In this document: positions 7,970 through 16,080 of the stretch, in pieces
Numbering within the stretch: position 1 is the stretch's first letter
How the letters are laid out: the number at the start of each line of letters is the position of its first letter
Assembly: GCF_003259365.1 (NCBI RefSeq)
Contig: NZ_QLLY01000001.1
Coordinates: 124,001 to 188,000 of the forward strand
Origin: Streptomyces sp. PsTaAH-137
Lineage (GTDB): Bacteria > Actinomycetota > Actinomycetes > Streptomycetales > Streptomycetaceae
Direction of reading: 5' to 3'
Length of the DNA: 64,000 nucleotides
Translations under genes and position numbers: made by a program
Notes under the pieces: generated by a model
Told to the model about the DNA's origin: nothing
The model's input: only the letters and a program-made list of their open reading frames with translations
The model's database searches: none

Positions 7970-9160
7970 GTGAGACGCATGACGGCTCGGCCCGCGAACG
8001 CGCATCAGGCGCGACTGCTGCGACTGCTGCGTGACGGCGGGCCCAACTCCCGTGCCCAGCTGGGCGATCAGGTCGACCTCTCGCGGTCGAAGCTGGCCGT
8101 CGAGGTGGACCGGCTTCTGGAGACCGGACTCGTGGTCGCCGACGGACTCGCCGCATCGCGCGGCGGCCGCCGCTCCCACAACATCCGGCTCGCACCCGAA
8201 CTCCGCTTCCTCGGTGTGGACATCGGCGCGACCTCGGTCGATGTCGCGGTCACCAACGCCGAGTTGGAGGTGCTCGGACACATCAACCAGCCCATGGACG
8301 TTCGCGAGGGGCCGGTCGCGGTCTTCGAGCAAGTACTCGCCATGGCAGCCAAGTTGAGGGCTTCCGGGCTCGCCGAGGGATTCGACGGAGCAGGCATCGG
8401 CGTGCCTGGTCCGGTCCGCTTCCCCGAGGGCGTCCCGGTCGCCCCGCCGATCATGCCCGGCTGGGACGGCTTCCCGGTCCGCGAGGCGCTCAGCCAGGAC
8501 CTGGGCTGCCCGGTGATGGTCGACAACGACGTGAACCTGATGGCGATGGGCGAGCAGCACGCGGGCGTCGCCCGCACCGCCCGCGACTTCCTCTGCGTCA
8601 AGATCGGTACCGGTATCGGCTGCGGCATCGTCGTCGGCGGCGAGGTCTACCGCGGCACGACCGGCTCCGCGGGCGACATCGGGCACATCCAGGTCGAGCC
8701 CGACGGCCGCCAGTGCGCCTGCGGCAACAAGGGCTGCCTGGAGGCCTACTTCAGCGGCGCGGCGCTCGCCCGCGACGCCGAGGAGGCCGCCCGCGACGGC
8801 CGCTCACCCGAACTGGCCACCCGGCTGGAAGCCTCGGGCCGGCTCAGCGCCTCCGACGTCGCGGTGGCGGCGGCCACCGGTGACGGCACCTCCCTCGACC
8901 TGATCCGCGAGGGCGGCAACCGTACCGGTCAGGTCATCGCATCGCTCGTCAGCTTCTTCAACCCCGGCCTGGTCGTCATCGGCGGAGGTGTCACCGGACT
9001 CGGTCACACCCTCCTCGCCGCGCTGCGCACCCAGGTCTACCGCCAGTCACTGCCACTGGCCACCGGCAACCTCCCCATCGTCCTCGGGGAGTTGGGCCCC
9101 ACCGCCGGAGTCATCGGCGGGGCCCGCCTGATCAGCGACCATCTCTTCTCACCCGCGTAG
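7970..9160 (+). CDS. ROK-family transcriptional regulator
   Basis: A 396-residue repressor-type ROK protein. Residues 5-75 form a winged helix (ANAHQARLLRLL, then SRAQLGDQVDLSRSKLAVEV). The rest is the sugar-kinase-like fold with GVDIGATSVDVAV, and residues 249-258 carry the zinc motif CxCGxxGCLE. ROK regulators bind sugars or sugar phosphates and usually control the adjacent uptake and catabolic operon, here the ABC transporter beginning at 9333. The GTG at 7970 was preferred over the ATG at 7979 because GGGAGG lies 5 nt before it. The inducer is unknown and is presumably the substrate or first metabolite of the neighbouring pathway. Confidence 0.88.
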   Translation: MRRMTARPANAHQARLLRLLRDGGPNSRAQLGDQVDLSRSKLAVEVDRLLETGLVVADGLAASRGGRRSHNIRLAPELRFLGVDIGATSVDVAVTNAELEVLGHINQPMDVREGPVAVFEQVLAMAAKLRASGLAEGFDGAGIGVPGPVRFPEGVPVAPPIMPGWDGFPVREALSQDLGCPVMVDNDVNLMAMGEQHAGVARTARDFLCVKIGTGIGCGIVVGGEVYRGTTGSAGDIGHIQVEPDGRQCACGNKGCLEAYFSGAALARDAEEAARDGRSPELATRLEASGRLSASDVAVAAATGDGTSLDLIREGGNRTGQVIASLVSFFNPGLVVIGGGVTGLGHTLLAALRTQVYRQSLPLATGNLPIVLGELGPTAGVIGGARLISDHLFSPA

Positions 9161-9220
9161 CGACACCTTCACCCGCGGAACCATCCATCGCCGCGGGACC
9201 GGCATCTCAGTACAGCGCTC

Positions 9221-9299
9221 TGCTCCGCCCTGCCCTGCCGCACCCTTGCTCCGCCGCACCTCGTTCCGTCGCACCCTGTTCCGCCCTGCTCTGCCCTGA
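9221..9299. repeat. Low-complexity CTCCGCC/CTGCCCTG-rich stretch
   Basis: The 172-bp gap before the ABC ATPase holds imperfect short repeats of CTCCGCC, CTGCCCTG and CCGCACC. No operator palindrome or convincing promoter could be picked out. Confidence 0.4.
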
Positions 9300-9332
9300 A
9301 CCCGGCCCGCACCCGTTCATAGGGGAACCGCC

Positions 9333-10892
9333 ATGGCACCCACGGCACCATCGGCATCTCAGGCACCACAGGAACCACCGGCACCAGAATTGCCGCTGCT
9401 CACCATGTCCGGCATCACCAAGTCGTTCCCCGGTGTCCGCGCCCTCGACGGCGTGGACCTGGAGGTCCGCGCGGGTGAAGTGCACTGCCTGCTCGGCCAG
9501 AACGGCGCGGGCAAATCCACCCTGATCAAGGTCCTCGCCGGCGCCCACCAGCCCGACGAGGGAACCATCACCTGGCGCGGAGAAACGGTCACTCTGCGCT
9601 CGCCGATCGCCGCGATGCGTCTCGGAATCGCCACCATCTACCAGGAACTGGACCTGGTGCAGCACCTGTCGGTGGCCGAGAACGTCCACCTCGGGCACGA
9701 GCCGACAGCGGCCGGATTCGTCGTACGCCGCCGCGACGCCAAGACTTCAACGGCCTCACTGCTCAAGCGACTTGGGCACGGCGAGATCGATCCGGGCACT
9801 CTGGTCGGCGATCTTCCGGCCGCCGGGCAGCAGATCGTCTCCATGGCCCGCGCCCTCTCCCACGACGTGCGTCTGATCGTCATGGACGAGCCGTCGGCCG
9901 CGCTCGACCCCGACGAGGTCGACAACCTCTTCCGCATCGTCGCGAACCTCACCGCGGACGGCGTCGCCGTCGTCTACATCTCGCACCGCCTGGAGGAGAT
10001 CCGCCGCATCGGCGACCGGGTCACGGTCCTCAAGGACGGCCGCGCGGTGGCCGACGGACTCCCGGCGAAGGATACTCCGACCCGTGACGTGGTCGCCCTG
10101 ATGACGGGCCGCACCGTGGAGTACGTCTTCCCGGACCGGCCGGCCACGGCCGCCACCGCCGAGCCCGTTCTGAGGGCGCGGAACCTGTCCCGCGCCGGTG
10201 AGTTCGCCCCGCTCGACCTCGACGTGCGCCCCGGCGAGATCGTCGGCCTTGCCGGTCTGGTCGGCTCCGGCCGCTCCGAGATCCTGGAGACGATCTACGG
10301 CGCCCGCAAGCCGACGTCAGGTCAGATCACCGTGGACGGCGCGGAGTTGCGGACCGGCAGCGTCCGCGCCGCGGTCCGCGCGGGTCTCGGGCTCGCCCCC
10401 GAGGAACGCAAGGCGCAGGCCCTGCTGATGCTGGAGTCGGTGACCCGCAACGTCTCCGTCTCCTCCATGTCCCGCTTCGCGCGCGCCGGCTGGCTCGACC
10501 GGCGCGGCGAACGCACGGCGGCGCTGGAGGCCACCCGCGAGCTCCACATCCGCCCGGACAACCCGTCGGCCCCCGTCCGTACGCTGTCCGGCGGCAACCA
10601 GCAGAAGGCGGTCCTCGCCCGCTGGCTGCTGCGCGGCTGCAAGGTCCTCCTCCTCGACGAGCCCACCCGCGGCGTCGACGTCGGCGCCCGCGCCGAGCTC
10701 TACGCCGTGATCCGCCGCCTGGCCGACGAGGGCCTCGGCGTCCTCCTGGTCTCCAGCGAGGTCCCCGAGGTCCTGGGCCTGGCCGACCGCGTCCTGGTCC
10801 TCCGCGAAGGAACGATCGTCCACGAATCCCCGGCCCGCGACCTGACCGAACACCGAGTCCTGGACCTGGTGATGGAGGGCGCACCGACGTGA
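9333..10892 (+). CDS. Sugar ABC transporter ATP-binding protein, double-ATPase RbsA/MglA type
   Basis: A 519-residue protein with two ABC domains. The first has Walker A GQNGAGKST (from residue 55) and an LIVMDEPSAAL Walker B. The second has the degenerate loop GLVGSGRSEIL but an intact LSGGNQQ signature and LLLDEPTRGVD. This architecture belongs to class-II sugar importers for ribose, galactose, xylose or inositol. It energises the permease at 11371 and the binding lipoprotein at 12411. The ATG at 9333 follows AGGGGAA. Unusually, the next permease gene is not adjacent: a 478-bp tandem-repeat tract intervenes. Confidence 0.92.
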   Translation: MAPTAPSASQAPQEPPAPELPLLTMSGITKSFPGVRALDGVDLEVRAGEVHCLLGQNGAGKSTLIKVLAGAHQPDEGTITWRGETVTLRSPIAAMRLGIATIYQELDLVQHLSVAENVHLGHEPTAAGFVVRRRDAKTSTASLLKRLGHGEIDPGTLVGDLPAAGQQIVSMARALSHDVRLIVMDEPSAALDPDEVDNLFRIVANLTADGVAVVYISHRLEEIRRIGDRVTVLKDGRAVADGLPAKDTPTRDVVALMTGRTVEYVFPDRPATAATAEPVLRARNLSRAGEFAPLDLDVRPGEIVGLAGLVGSGRSEILETIYGARKPTSGQITVDGAELRTGSVRAAVRAGLGLAPEERKAQALLMLESVTRNVSVSSMSRFARAGWLDRRGERTAALEATRELHIRPDNPSAPVRTLSGGNQQKAVLARWLLRGCKVLLLDEPTRGVDVGARAELYAVIRRLADEGLGVLLVSSEVPEVLGLADRVLVLREGTIVHESPARDLTEHRVLDLVMEGAPT

Positions 10893-10931
10893 CCACCCAC
10901 GCACGCCCTGCCCATGACCCCGGACGGACGA

Positions 10932-11300
10932 GCCCCGCAAGGGCCGCGAGCGCCCACGTACGACCTGCACGTGACGCCGGACGGATGGGCCCCGTAAGGG
11001 GCGCGGGGAACGGCGCGAGCACCCACACACGACCCGCACCTGACATCGGGCGGATGAGCCCCGTAAGGGGCGCGGGGAACGGCGCGAGCAACCACGTACG
11101 ACCTGCACGTGAAGCCGGACGGAAGGGCCCCGTAGGGGGCGCGGGGAACGGCGCGAGCACCCACACACGACCCGCACCTGACATCGGGCGGATGAGCCCC
11201 GTAAGGGGCGCGGGGAACGGCGCGAGCAACCACACACGACCCGCACCTGACACCCGGCGGATCACCCCCGCAAGGGGCGCGGGGAACTGCGCGACCAGCC
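10932..11300. repeat. 69-bp tandem repeat array between ABC ATPase and permease genes
   Basis: Units begin at about 10932, 10989, 11058, 11127, 11196 and 11265: one 57-bp step, then four steps of exactly 69 bp. Most units open with GCCCCGTAAGGGGCGCGGGG followed by AACGGCGCGAGCA, so each can form a hairpin with a GTAA or GCAA tetraloop; the last unit is degenerate. Units at 10989 and 11127 have near-identical tails, giving a partial 138-bp higher order. Because 57 and 69 are multiples of three, an open frame crosses the whole tract (10889-11374), with GTGA overlap to the ATPase stop and ATGA overlap to the permease start. Its product would be a low-complexity basic repeat; I do not count it as an established gene. 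Confidence 0.92.
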
Positions 11301-11370
11301 CGCCACCACCCGCACTCGGCACCCCACAGACCACCCCCCAGCCGCATCCCACAAGAAGGGCCCCGGCGCC

Positions 11371-12390
11371 ATGACGCACCCCGCCTCACCCACCCGCCCG
11401 GCGGAGCCGAAACGCGCCGCCGCCCCACAACGCCCCCGCACCCTGGGCGCCCTCCGCATAGACATCCGCACCCTCTCCCTGCTCGGCGTCCTCGCCGCCC
11501 TGATCGTCATCGGCGGCATCACCCAGCCCGACAGCTTCCTGGACGGCGACAACGTCCAGCTGATCCTGACCCAGGCCTCCGTGATCGGCGTCGTCACCGT
11601 CGGCATGACCTTCGTGATCATCTCCGGCGGCATCGACCTCTCCGTCGGCGCGATCGTGGCGCTCGCCAGCGTGTGGGCCTCGACCGTGGCGACCCAGGAG
11701 TACGGCTTCGTCGGCATCCTGTTCACGGCGATCCTGGTCGGCGTCGGCTGCGGCCTGGTGAACGGCGTCCTCGTCGCGTACGGCAACATCGTCCCCTTCA
11801 TCGCCACCCTGGCGATGCTGGCATCGGGCCGCGGTCTCGCCCTCCAGATCACCGACGGCAAGACCCAGATGATCACGGTCGACGGCGTGCTGAAACTCGG
11901 CGAACGCGACTCCTACATCCTCGGCATCCCGCCGCTGGTCCTCGTCTTCGCGGCGGTCACCGTCATCGGCTGGCTCGTCCTGAACCGCACCACGTTCGGC
12001 CGCCGCTCCGTCGCGGTCGGCGGCAACCCCGAGGCGGCCCGGCTGGCCGGCATCGACGTACGCCGGCAGCGCCTGTACCTGTACCTGCTGTCCGGCCTGT
12101 GCTGCGGCATCGCCGCGTTCCTGCTGCTCGTCCTCGCCGGGTCGGGCCAGAACACCAACGGAAACCTGTACGAACTCGACGCCATCGCTGCCGCCATCAT
12201 CGGCGGCACCCTGCTCACCGGCGGCCGCGGCAGCATCGTCGGCTCCGTCCTCGGCGTCCTGATCTTCATCACGATCCAGAACATCTTCGCGCTGAACAAC
12301 CTGGAGACGGCGACGCAGCAGATCGCCAAGGGCGCGATCATCGTCGCCGCCGTCCTGCTTCAGCGACGTACGGCCAACACCACTTCATGA
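11371..12390 (+). CDS. Sugar ABC transporter permease, RbsC type
   Basis: A 339-residue membrane protein of the BPD_transp_2 family with about eight to ten helices. MTFVIISGGIDLSVGAIVAL and ELDAIAAAIIGGTLLTGGRG are the conserved RbsC/XylH segments. It forms the membrane channel of the importer with the ATPase at 9333 and the lipoprotein at 12411. The ATG at 11371 is preceded by AAGAAGGG. The stop is followed within 21 bp by the binding-protein gene. The 69-bp repeat tract immediately upstream could affect the stoichiometry of ATPase and permease expression. Confidence 0.92.
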   Translation: MTHPASPTRPAEPKRAAAPQRPRTLGALRIDIRTLSLLGVLAALIVIGGITQPDSFLDGDNVQLILTQASVIGVVTVGMTFVIISGGIDLSVGAIVALASVWASTVATQEYGFVGILFTAILVGVGCGLVNGVLVAYGNIVPFIATLAMLASGRGLALQITDGKTQMITVDGVLKLGERDSYILGIPPLVLVFAAVTVIGWLVLNRTTFGRRSVAVGGNPEAARLAGIDVRRQRLYLYLLSGLCCGIAAFLLLVLAGSGQNTNGNLYELDAIAAAIIGGTLLTGGRGSIVGSVLGVLIFITIQNIFALNNLETATQQIAKGAIIVAAVLLQRRTANTTS

Positions 12391-12410
12391 GTCCGGGAAG
12401 GGACGACGCC

Positions 12411-13472
12411 ATGCCAGAGCCGACAAGCGTGTCGAGCCGCAGAAGCCTCCTGTTCGGCGCGGCCGCCGCGGTCACCGCCGGTGGCCTGCTCACCGCCTGC
12501 ACCAGCAATGAGCCGAGCGACAAGAGCGACGACGGCAGCAAGGCCGCGGACCAGCCGGTCGCGGACAGCAAGCCGGGCAAGCAGGTCACCATCGGGTTCG
12601 CGGGACCGCAGGCCGACCACGGCTGGCTCAACGCGATCAACGACAACGCCAAGGAGCGGGCGAAGAAGTACTCCGACGTCACGCTGGAGGCGACCGAGGG
12701 CTCGAACGACACGGCCGCCCAGATCGGCCAGGTCGAGACCCTCATCAACAAGAAGGTCGACGTCCTGGTCGTGCTGCCCGCCGACGGCAAGGCGCTGACC
12801 CAGGTCGGCCTGAAGGCGATGCGCGCGGGCATCCCCGTCGTGAACCTCGACCGGATCTTCGACACCCCGCAGGCGTACCGCTGCTGGATCGGCGGCGACA
12901 ACTACGGCATGGGCCTGTCGGCCGGCAACTACATCGGCGAGAAGCTCAAGGACAAGAAGAACGCGAAGGTCGTCGAGCTGGCCGGACTCGACAACCTCGA
13001 ACTGACCAAGCAGCGCAGCCAGGGCTTCGACGACGCCCTGAAGAACTACCCGAACATCAAGAAGGTGGCCCGCCAGGCCGCCGACTTCACGGTCGAGTCG
13101 GGCCAGGCCAAGATGTCCCAGCTGCTCCAGGCGCAGAAAAACTTCGACGCGCTCTGGAACCACGACGACGACCAGGGCGTCGGCGCCCTGCGCGCCATCG
13201 AGCAGGCGGGTCGCGACGACTTCCTGATGGTCGGCGGCGCGGGCGCCCGCTCCGCGTTCGACGCGATCAAGAGCGGCCGCGGCGTGCTGAAGGCCACCGT
13301 CCTCTACCCGCCCACGATGGCCGCGTCCGCCATCGACCTGGCCCGCGCCCTCGGCCAGGGGAAGGGGATCGGCGGCATGGCCGAGTTCGAGATCCCGGCC
13401 CACGTGACCCTGTACTCGGCCGTCGTCGACGAGTCGAACATCGACAAGTACATGTCCACCGGCTTCAAGTGA
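12411..13472 (+). CDS. Sugar-binding lipoprotein of the ABC importer
   Basis: A 353-residue periplasmic-binding-protein-like lipoprotein (Peripla_BP_4 type). The N-terminus has an Arg-rich signal SSRRSLLFGA and the lipobox LLTAC, so it is anchored outside the membrane. The mature part, beginning QVTIGFAGPQADHGWLNAI and including VDVLVVLPADGKALTQVG, is typical of ribose/inositol-type binding proteins. The ATG at 12411 follows AAGGGA. The ligand is probably a monosaccharide or cyclitol. A Gfo/Idh dehydrogenase and a TIM-barrel isomerase follow in the operon, which supports an inositol-like or keto-sugar substrate. Confidence 0.91.
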   Translation: MPEPTSVSSRRSLLFGAAAAVTAGGLLTACTSNEPSDKSDDGSKAADQPVADSKPGKQVTIGFAGPQADHGWLNAINDNAKERAKKYSDVTLEATEGSNDTAAQIGQVETLINKKVDVLVVLPADGKALTQVGLKAMRAGIPVVNLDRIFDTPQAYRCWIGGDNYGMGLSAGNYIGEKLKDKKNAKVVELAGLDNLELTKQRSQGFDDALKNYPNIKKVARQAADFTVESGQAKMSQLLQAQKNFDALWNHDDDQGVGALRAIEQAGRDDFLMVGGAGARSAFDAIKSGRGVLKATVLYPPTMAASAIDLARALGQGKGIGGMAEFEIPAHVTLYSAVVDESNIDKYMSTGFK

Positions 13473-13530
13473 TGCGGCCCGCGGGCACGGCGCATCAGGC
13501 GAACCCGGCGTGGACGAGGAGGACTTCGGC

Positions 13531-14802
13531 ATGGCAGGAAGCAGCACCGGCACGACGGCCCGTGAACCGGGCGGTGACGACGACGCGGAGATGAAGCCGG
13601 CGACGCCCGGCGGTCCGAAGCCCGTCCTCGGCGTCGGCATGGTCGGCTACGCGTTCATGGGCGCCGCCCACTCCCAGGGGTGGCGCACCGTGGGCCGCGT
13701 CTTCGACCTGCCGCTCGCCCCGCGCCTCGCCGCGGTCTGCGGCCGCGACGGACAGGCCGTGCGCGCCGCGGCCGACCGGCTCGGCTGGGCCGCGGCGGAG
13801 ACGGACTGGCGGGCCCTGATCGCCCGCGACGACGTCGACCTCGTCGATGTGTGCACGCCCGGCGACAGCCACGCGGAGATCGCCATCGCCGCGCTGGAAG
13901 CGGGCAAGCACGTGCTGTGCGAGAAGCCCCTCGCCAACTCCGTCGAGGAGGCGCAGGCGATGACGGAGGCCGCCGAACGCGCCCAGCGGCGCGGCCAGGT
14001 GGCGATGACCGGCTTCAACTACCGGCGGGTCCCGGCCATCGCCCTGGCCCGCCGCATGATCGCCGAGGGGCGTCTCGGCACCCTGCGGCACGTGCGCGTC
14101 AGCTATCTCCAGGACTGGCTCGTCGACCCCTCGTTCCCGCTGACCTGGCGGCTGCAGAAGCCGTACGCGGGCTCGGGCGCCCTGGGCGACCTCGGCGCGC
14201 ACGCCGTGGATCTCGCCCAGTTCCTCGCGGGCGAGCCGGTGGCCGGGGTGTCGGCGCTCACCGAGACGTTCGTCCGTGAACGCCCGCTGCTGGCAGGCGC
14301 CTCCTCCGGTCTCTCGGCGGCCGGCGGCCCCGGGGGAGGGGAGCGGGGCCTCGGCCAGGTCACCGTCGACGACGCGGCGCTCTTCACCGGCCGCTTCGCC
14401 TCCGGCGCCCTCGCCTCCTTCGAGGCGACCCGCTTCGCGACCGGCCGCAAGAACGCCCTCAAGGTCGAACTCAACGGTGAGCGCGGCTCGCTCGCCTTCG
14501 ACCTGGAGCGCCTGAACGAACTCTTCTTCCACGACCAGACCGAACCCGGTGTCAGCGCGGGCTTCCGCCGCATCCTCGTCACCGAACCCGAGCACCCCTA
14601 CCTGGAGGCGTGGTGGCCGCCGGGCCACGGCCTCGGCTACGAGCACACCTTCACGCACCAGGCCCACGACCTGGTGCGGGCGATCGCCGAAGGCGCACAG
14701 CCGGCACCGTCGTTCGCCGACGGACTCCAGGTGCAGCGCGTGCTGGCCGCCGTCGAGGAGAGCGCGGCGAAGAACTCGGTCTACACCCCCGTACCGGTCT
14801 GA
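13531..14802 (+). CDS. Gfo/Idh/MocA family oxidoreductase
   Basis: A 423-residue NAD(P)-dependent dehydrogenase. Near the N-terminus is the Rossmann motif GVGMVGYAFMGAAHSQGW. The catalytic CEKPLANS stretch (E131-K132) and GFNYRRVPAI follow, and the C-terminal part is the GFO_IDH_MocA_C domain (GALGDLGAHAVDLAQF). Such enzymes oxidise a sugar or cyclitol hydroxyl, including inositol 2-dehydrogenases and glycoside 3-dehydrogenases. The ATG at 13531 follows AGGAGG; a GTG at 13510 is an alternative. The next gene is a TIM-barrel isomerase 12 bp downstream, an oxidation-plus-isomerase/lyase pair seen in inositol and 3-keto-glycoside catabolism. The exact substrate is unresolved. Confidence 0.9.
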   Translation: MAGSSTGTTAREPGGDDDAEMKPATPGGPKPVLGVGMVGYAFMGAAHSQGWRTVGRVFDLPLAPRLAAVCGRDGQAVRAAADRLGWAAAETDWRALIARDDVDLVDVCTPGDSHAEIAIAALEAGKHVLCEKPLANSVEEAQAMTEAAERAQRRGQVAMTGFNYRRVPAIALARRMIAEGRLGTLRHVRVSYLQDWLVDPSFPLTWRLQKPYAGSGALGDLGAHAVDLAQFLAGEPVAGVSALTETFVRERPLLAGASSGLSAAGGPGGGERGLGQVTVDDAALFTGRFASGALASFEATRFATGRKNALKVELNGERGSLAFDLERLNELFFHDQTEPGVSAGFRRILVTEPEHPYLEAWWPPGHGLGYEHTFTHQAHDLVRAIAEGAQPAPSFADGLQVQRVLAAVEESAAKNSVYTPVPV

Positions 14803-14814
14803 GGAGGCCCACCC

Positions 14815-15813
14815 GTGCCACGTCAGTTCACCCTGTTCACCGGTCAGTGGGCGGACCTGCCCCTGGAGGAGGTCTGTCGTCTGGCCCGCGACTTCGGCTA
14901 CGACGGACTCGAACTCGCCTGCTGGGGAGACCACTTCGAGGTCGACAAGGCGCTGAAGGATCCCGGATATCTCGACAGCCGGCACGCGCTGCTCGACAAG
15001 TACGGGCTCAAGTGCTGGGCGATCTCCAACCACCTCGTCGGCCAGGCCGTCTGCGACGCCATCATCGACGAACGCCACGAGGCGATCCTGCCCGCCCGTA
15101 TCTGGGGCGACGGTGACGCCGAGGGCGTCCGGCAGCGCGCCGCCGCGGAGATCAAGGACACCGCCCGCGCGGCGGCCGCGTTCGGCGTCGACACGGTCAT
15201 CGGCTTCACCGGCTCCTCGATCTGGCATCTCGTCGCGATGTTCCCGCCCGCTCCCGAGGCGATGATCGAGCGCGGCTACGAGGACTTCGCCACGCGCTGG
15301 AACCCGATCCTGGACGTCTTCGACGCCGAAGGGGTCCGCTTCGCCCACGAGGTCCACCCGAGCGAGATCGCGTACGACTACTGGACCACGCACAAGGCGC
15401 TCGAAGCCGTCGACCACCGCCCGGCCTTCGGCCTCAACTTCGACCCCTCGCACTTCGTGTGGCAGGACCTCGACCCGGTCGGCTTCCTGTGGGACTTCCG
15501 CGACCGCATCTACCACGTCGACTGCAAGGAGGCCCGCCGGCGGCTCGACGGCCGCAACGGCCGCCTCGGCTCCCATCTGCCGTGGGGCGACCCGCGCCGC
15601 GGCTGGGACTTCGTCTCGGCCGGACACGGCGACGTGCCGTGGGAGGACGTCTTCCGCATGCTCCGCTCGATCGGCTACGAGGGCCCGGTCTCCGTGGAGT
15701 GGGAGGACGCGGGCATGGACCGCCTCCAGGGCGCTCCTGAGGCGCTGCGCAGCCTGAAGTCCTTCGACTTCGACCCGCCCACCTCCTCCTTCGACGCGGC
15801 CTTCAGCAGCTAG
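14815..15813 (+). CDS. Sugar phosphate isomerase/epimerase (AP-endonuclease-2-like TIM barrel)
   Basis: A 332-residue xylose-isomerase-like TIM barrel. Putative metal ligands are in [35 protein letters not shown] and [11 protein letters not shown], matching the Glu/Asp/His/Glu metal site of the family. The GTG at 14815 follows GAGGAGG. It probably acts on the keto product of the Gfo/Idh enzyme immediately upstream. Relatives include inosose dehydratases and isomerases (IolE/IolI) and 3-keto-glycoside beta-eliminating enzymes, so isomerisation, dehydration or elimination are all possible. A strong stem-loop follows the stop, marking the operon end. Confidence 0.9.
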   Translation: MPRQFTLFTGQWADLPLEEVCRLARDFGYDGLELACWGDHFEVDKALKDPGYLDSRHALLDKYGLKCWAISNHLVGQAVCDAIIDERHEAILPARIWGDGDAEGVRQRAAAEIKDTARAAAAFGVDTVIGFTGSSIWHLVAMFPPAPEAMIERGYEDFATRWNPILDVFDAEGVRFAHEVHPSEIAYDYWTTHKALEAVDHRPAFGLNFDPSHFVWQDLDPVGFLWDFRDRIYHVDCKEARRRLDGRNGRLGSHLPWGDPRRGWDFVSAGHGDVPWEDVFRMLRSIGYEGPVSVEWEDAGMDRLQGAPEALRSLKSFDFDPPTSSFDAAFSS

Positions 15814-15866
15814 CGCCCCGCAAGGGGCGCGGGGAACTGCGCGACCGGCCACGACGGTCGCGCAGT
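15813..15866 (+). terminator. Double stem-loop terminator after the isomerase
   Basis: GCGCCCC-GCAA-GGGGCGC (15813-15830) is a perfect 7-bp stem of the dispersed GNRA family. It is followed by ACTGCGCGACC (15836-15846) pairing perfectly with GGTCGCGCAGT (15856-15866). There is no T-run. The position, starting in the stop codon, supports termination of the ROK/ABC operon. Confidence 0.65.
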
Positions 15867-16080
15867 CGCTGAACCCTGCCCGAAACCCCCTTTGTCCACG
15901 GGCAGGAGAAAGAGAAACGAACCCGTGCACAAGGTCTATCGGCGCAAGACAAACGCGGCTAACTTCCTGCCGTGTACATGGCCTAGATGAACCTTCCGGG
16001 GTGACGGCGCACCCCGGCGCCCGCACCGCACGTCTACGCACCCATCCCATACGGCCCACCCCGTTCCCGGAGGGACTTTC

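Noticed and set aside
10932..11300. Possible CRISPR array
   Set aside because: The 69-bp units are repeated nearly whole, without unique spacers, and there are no cas genes.
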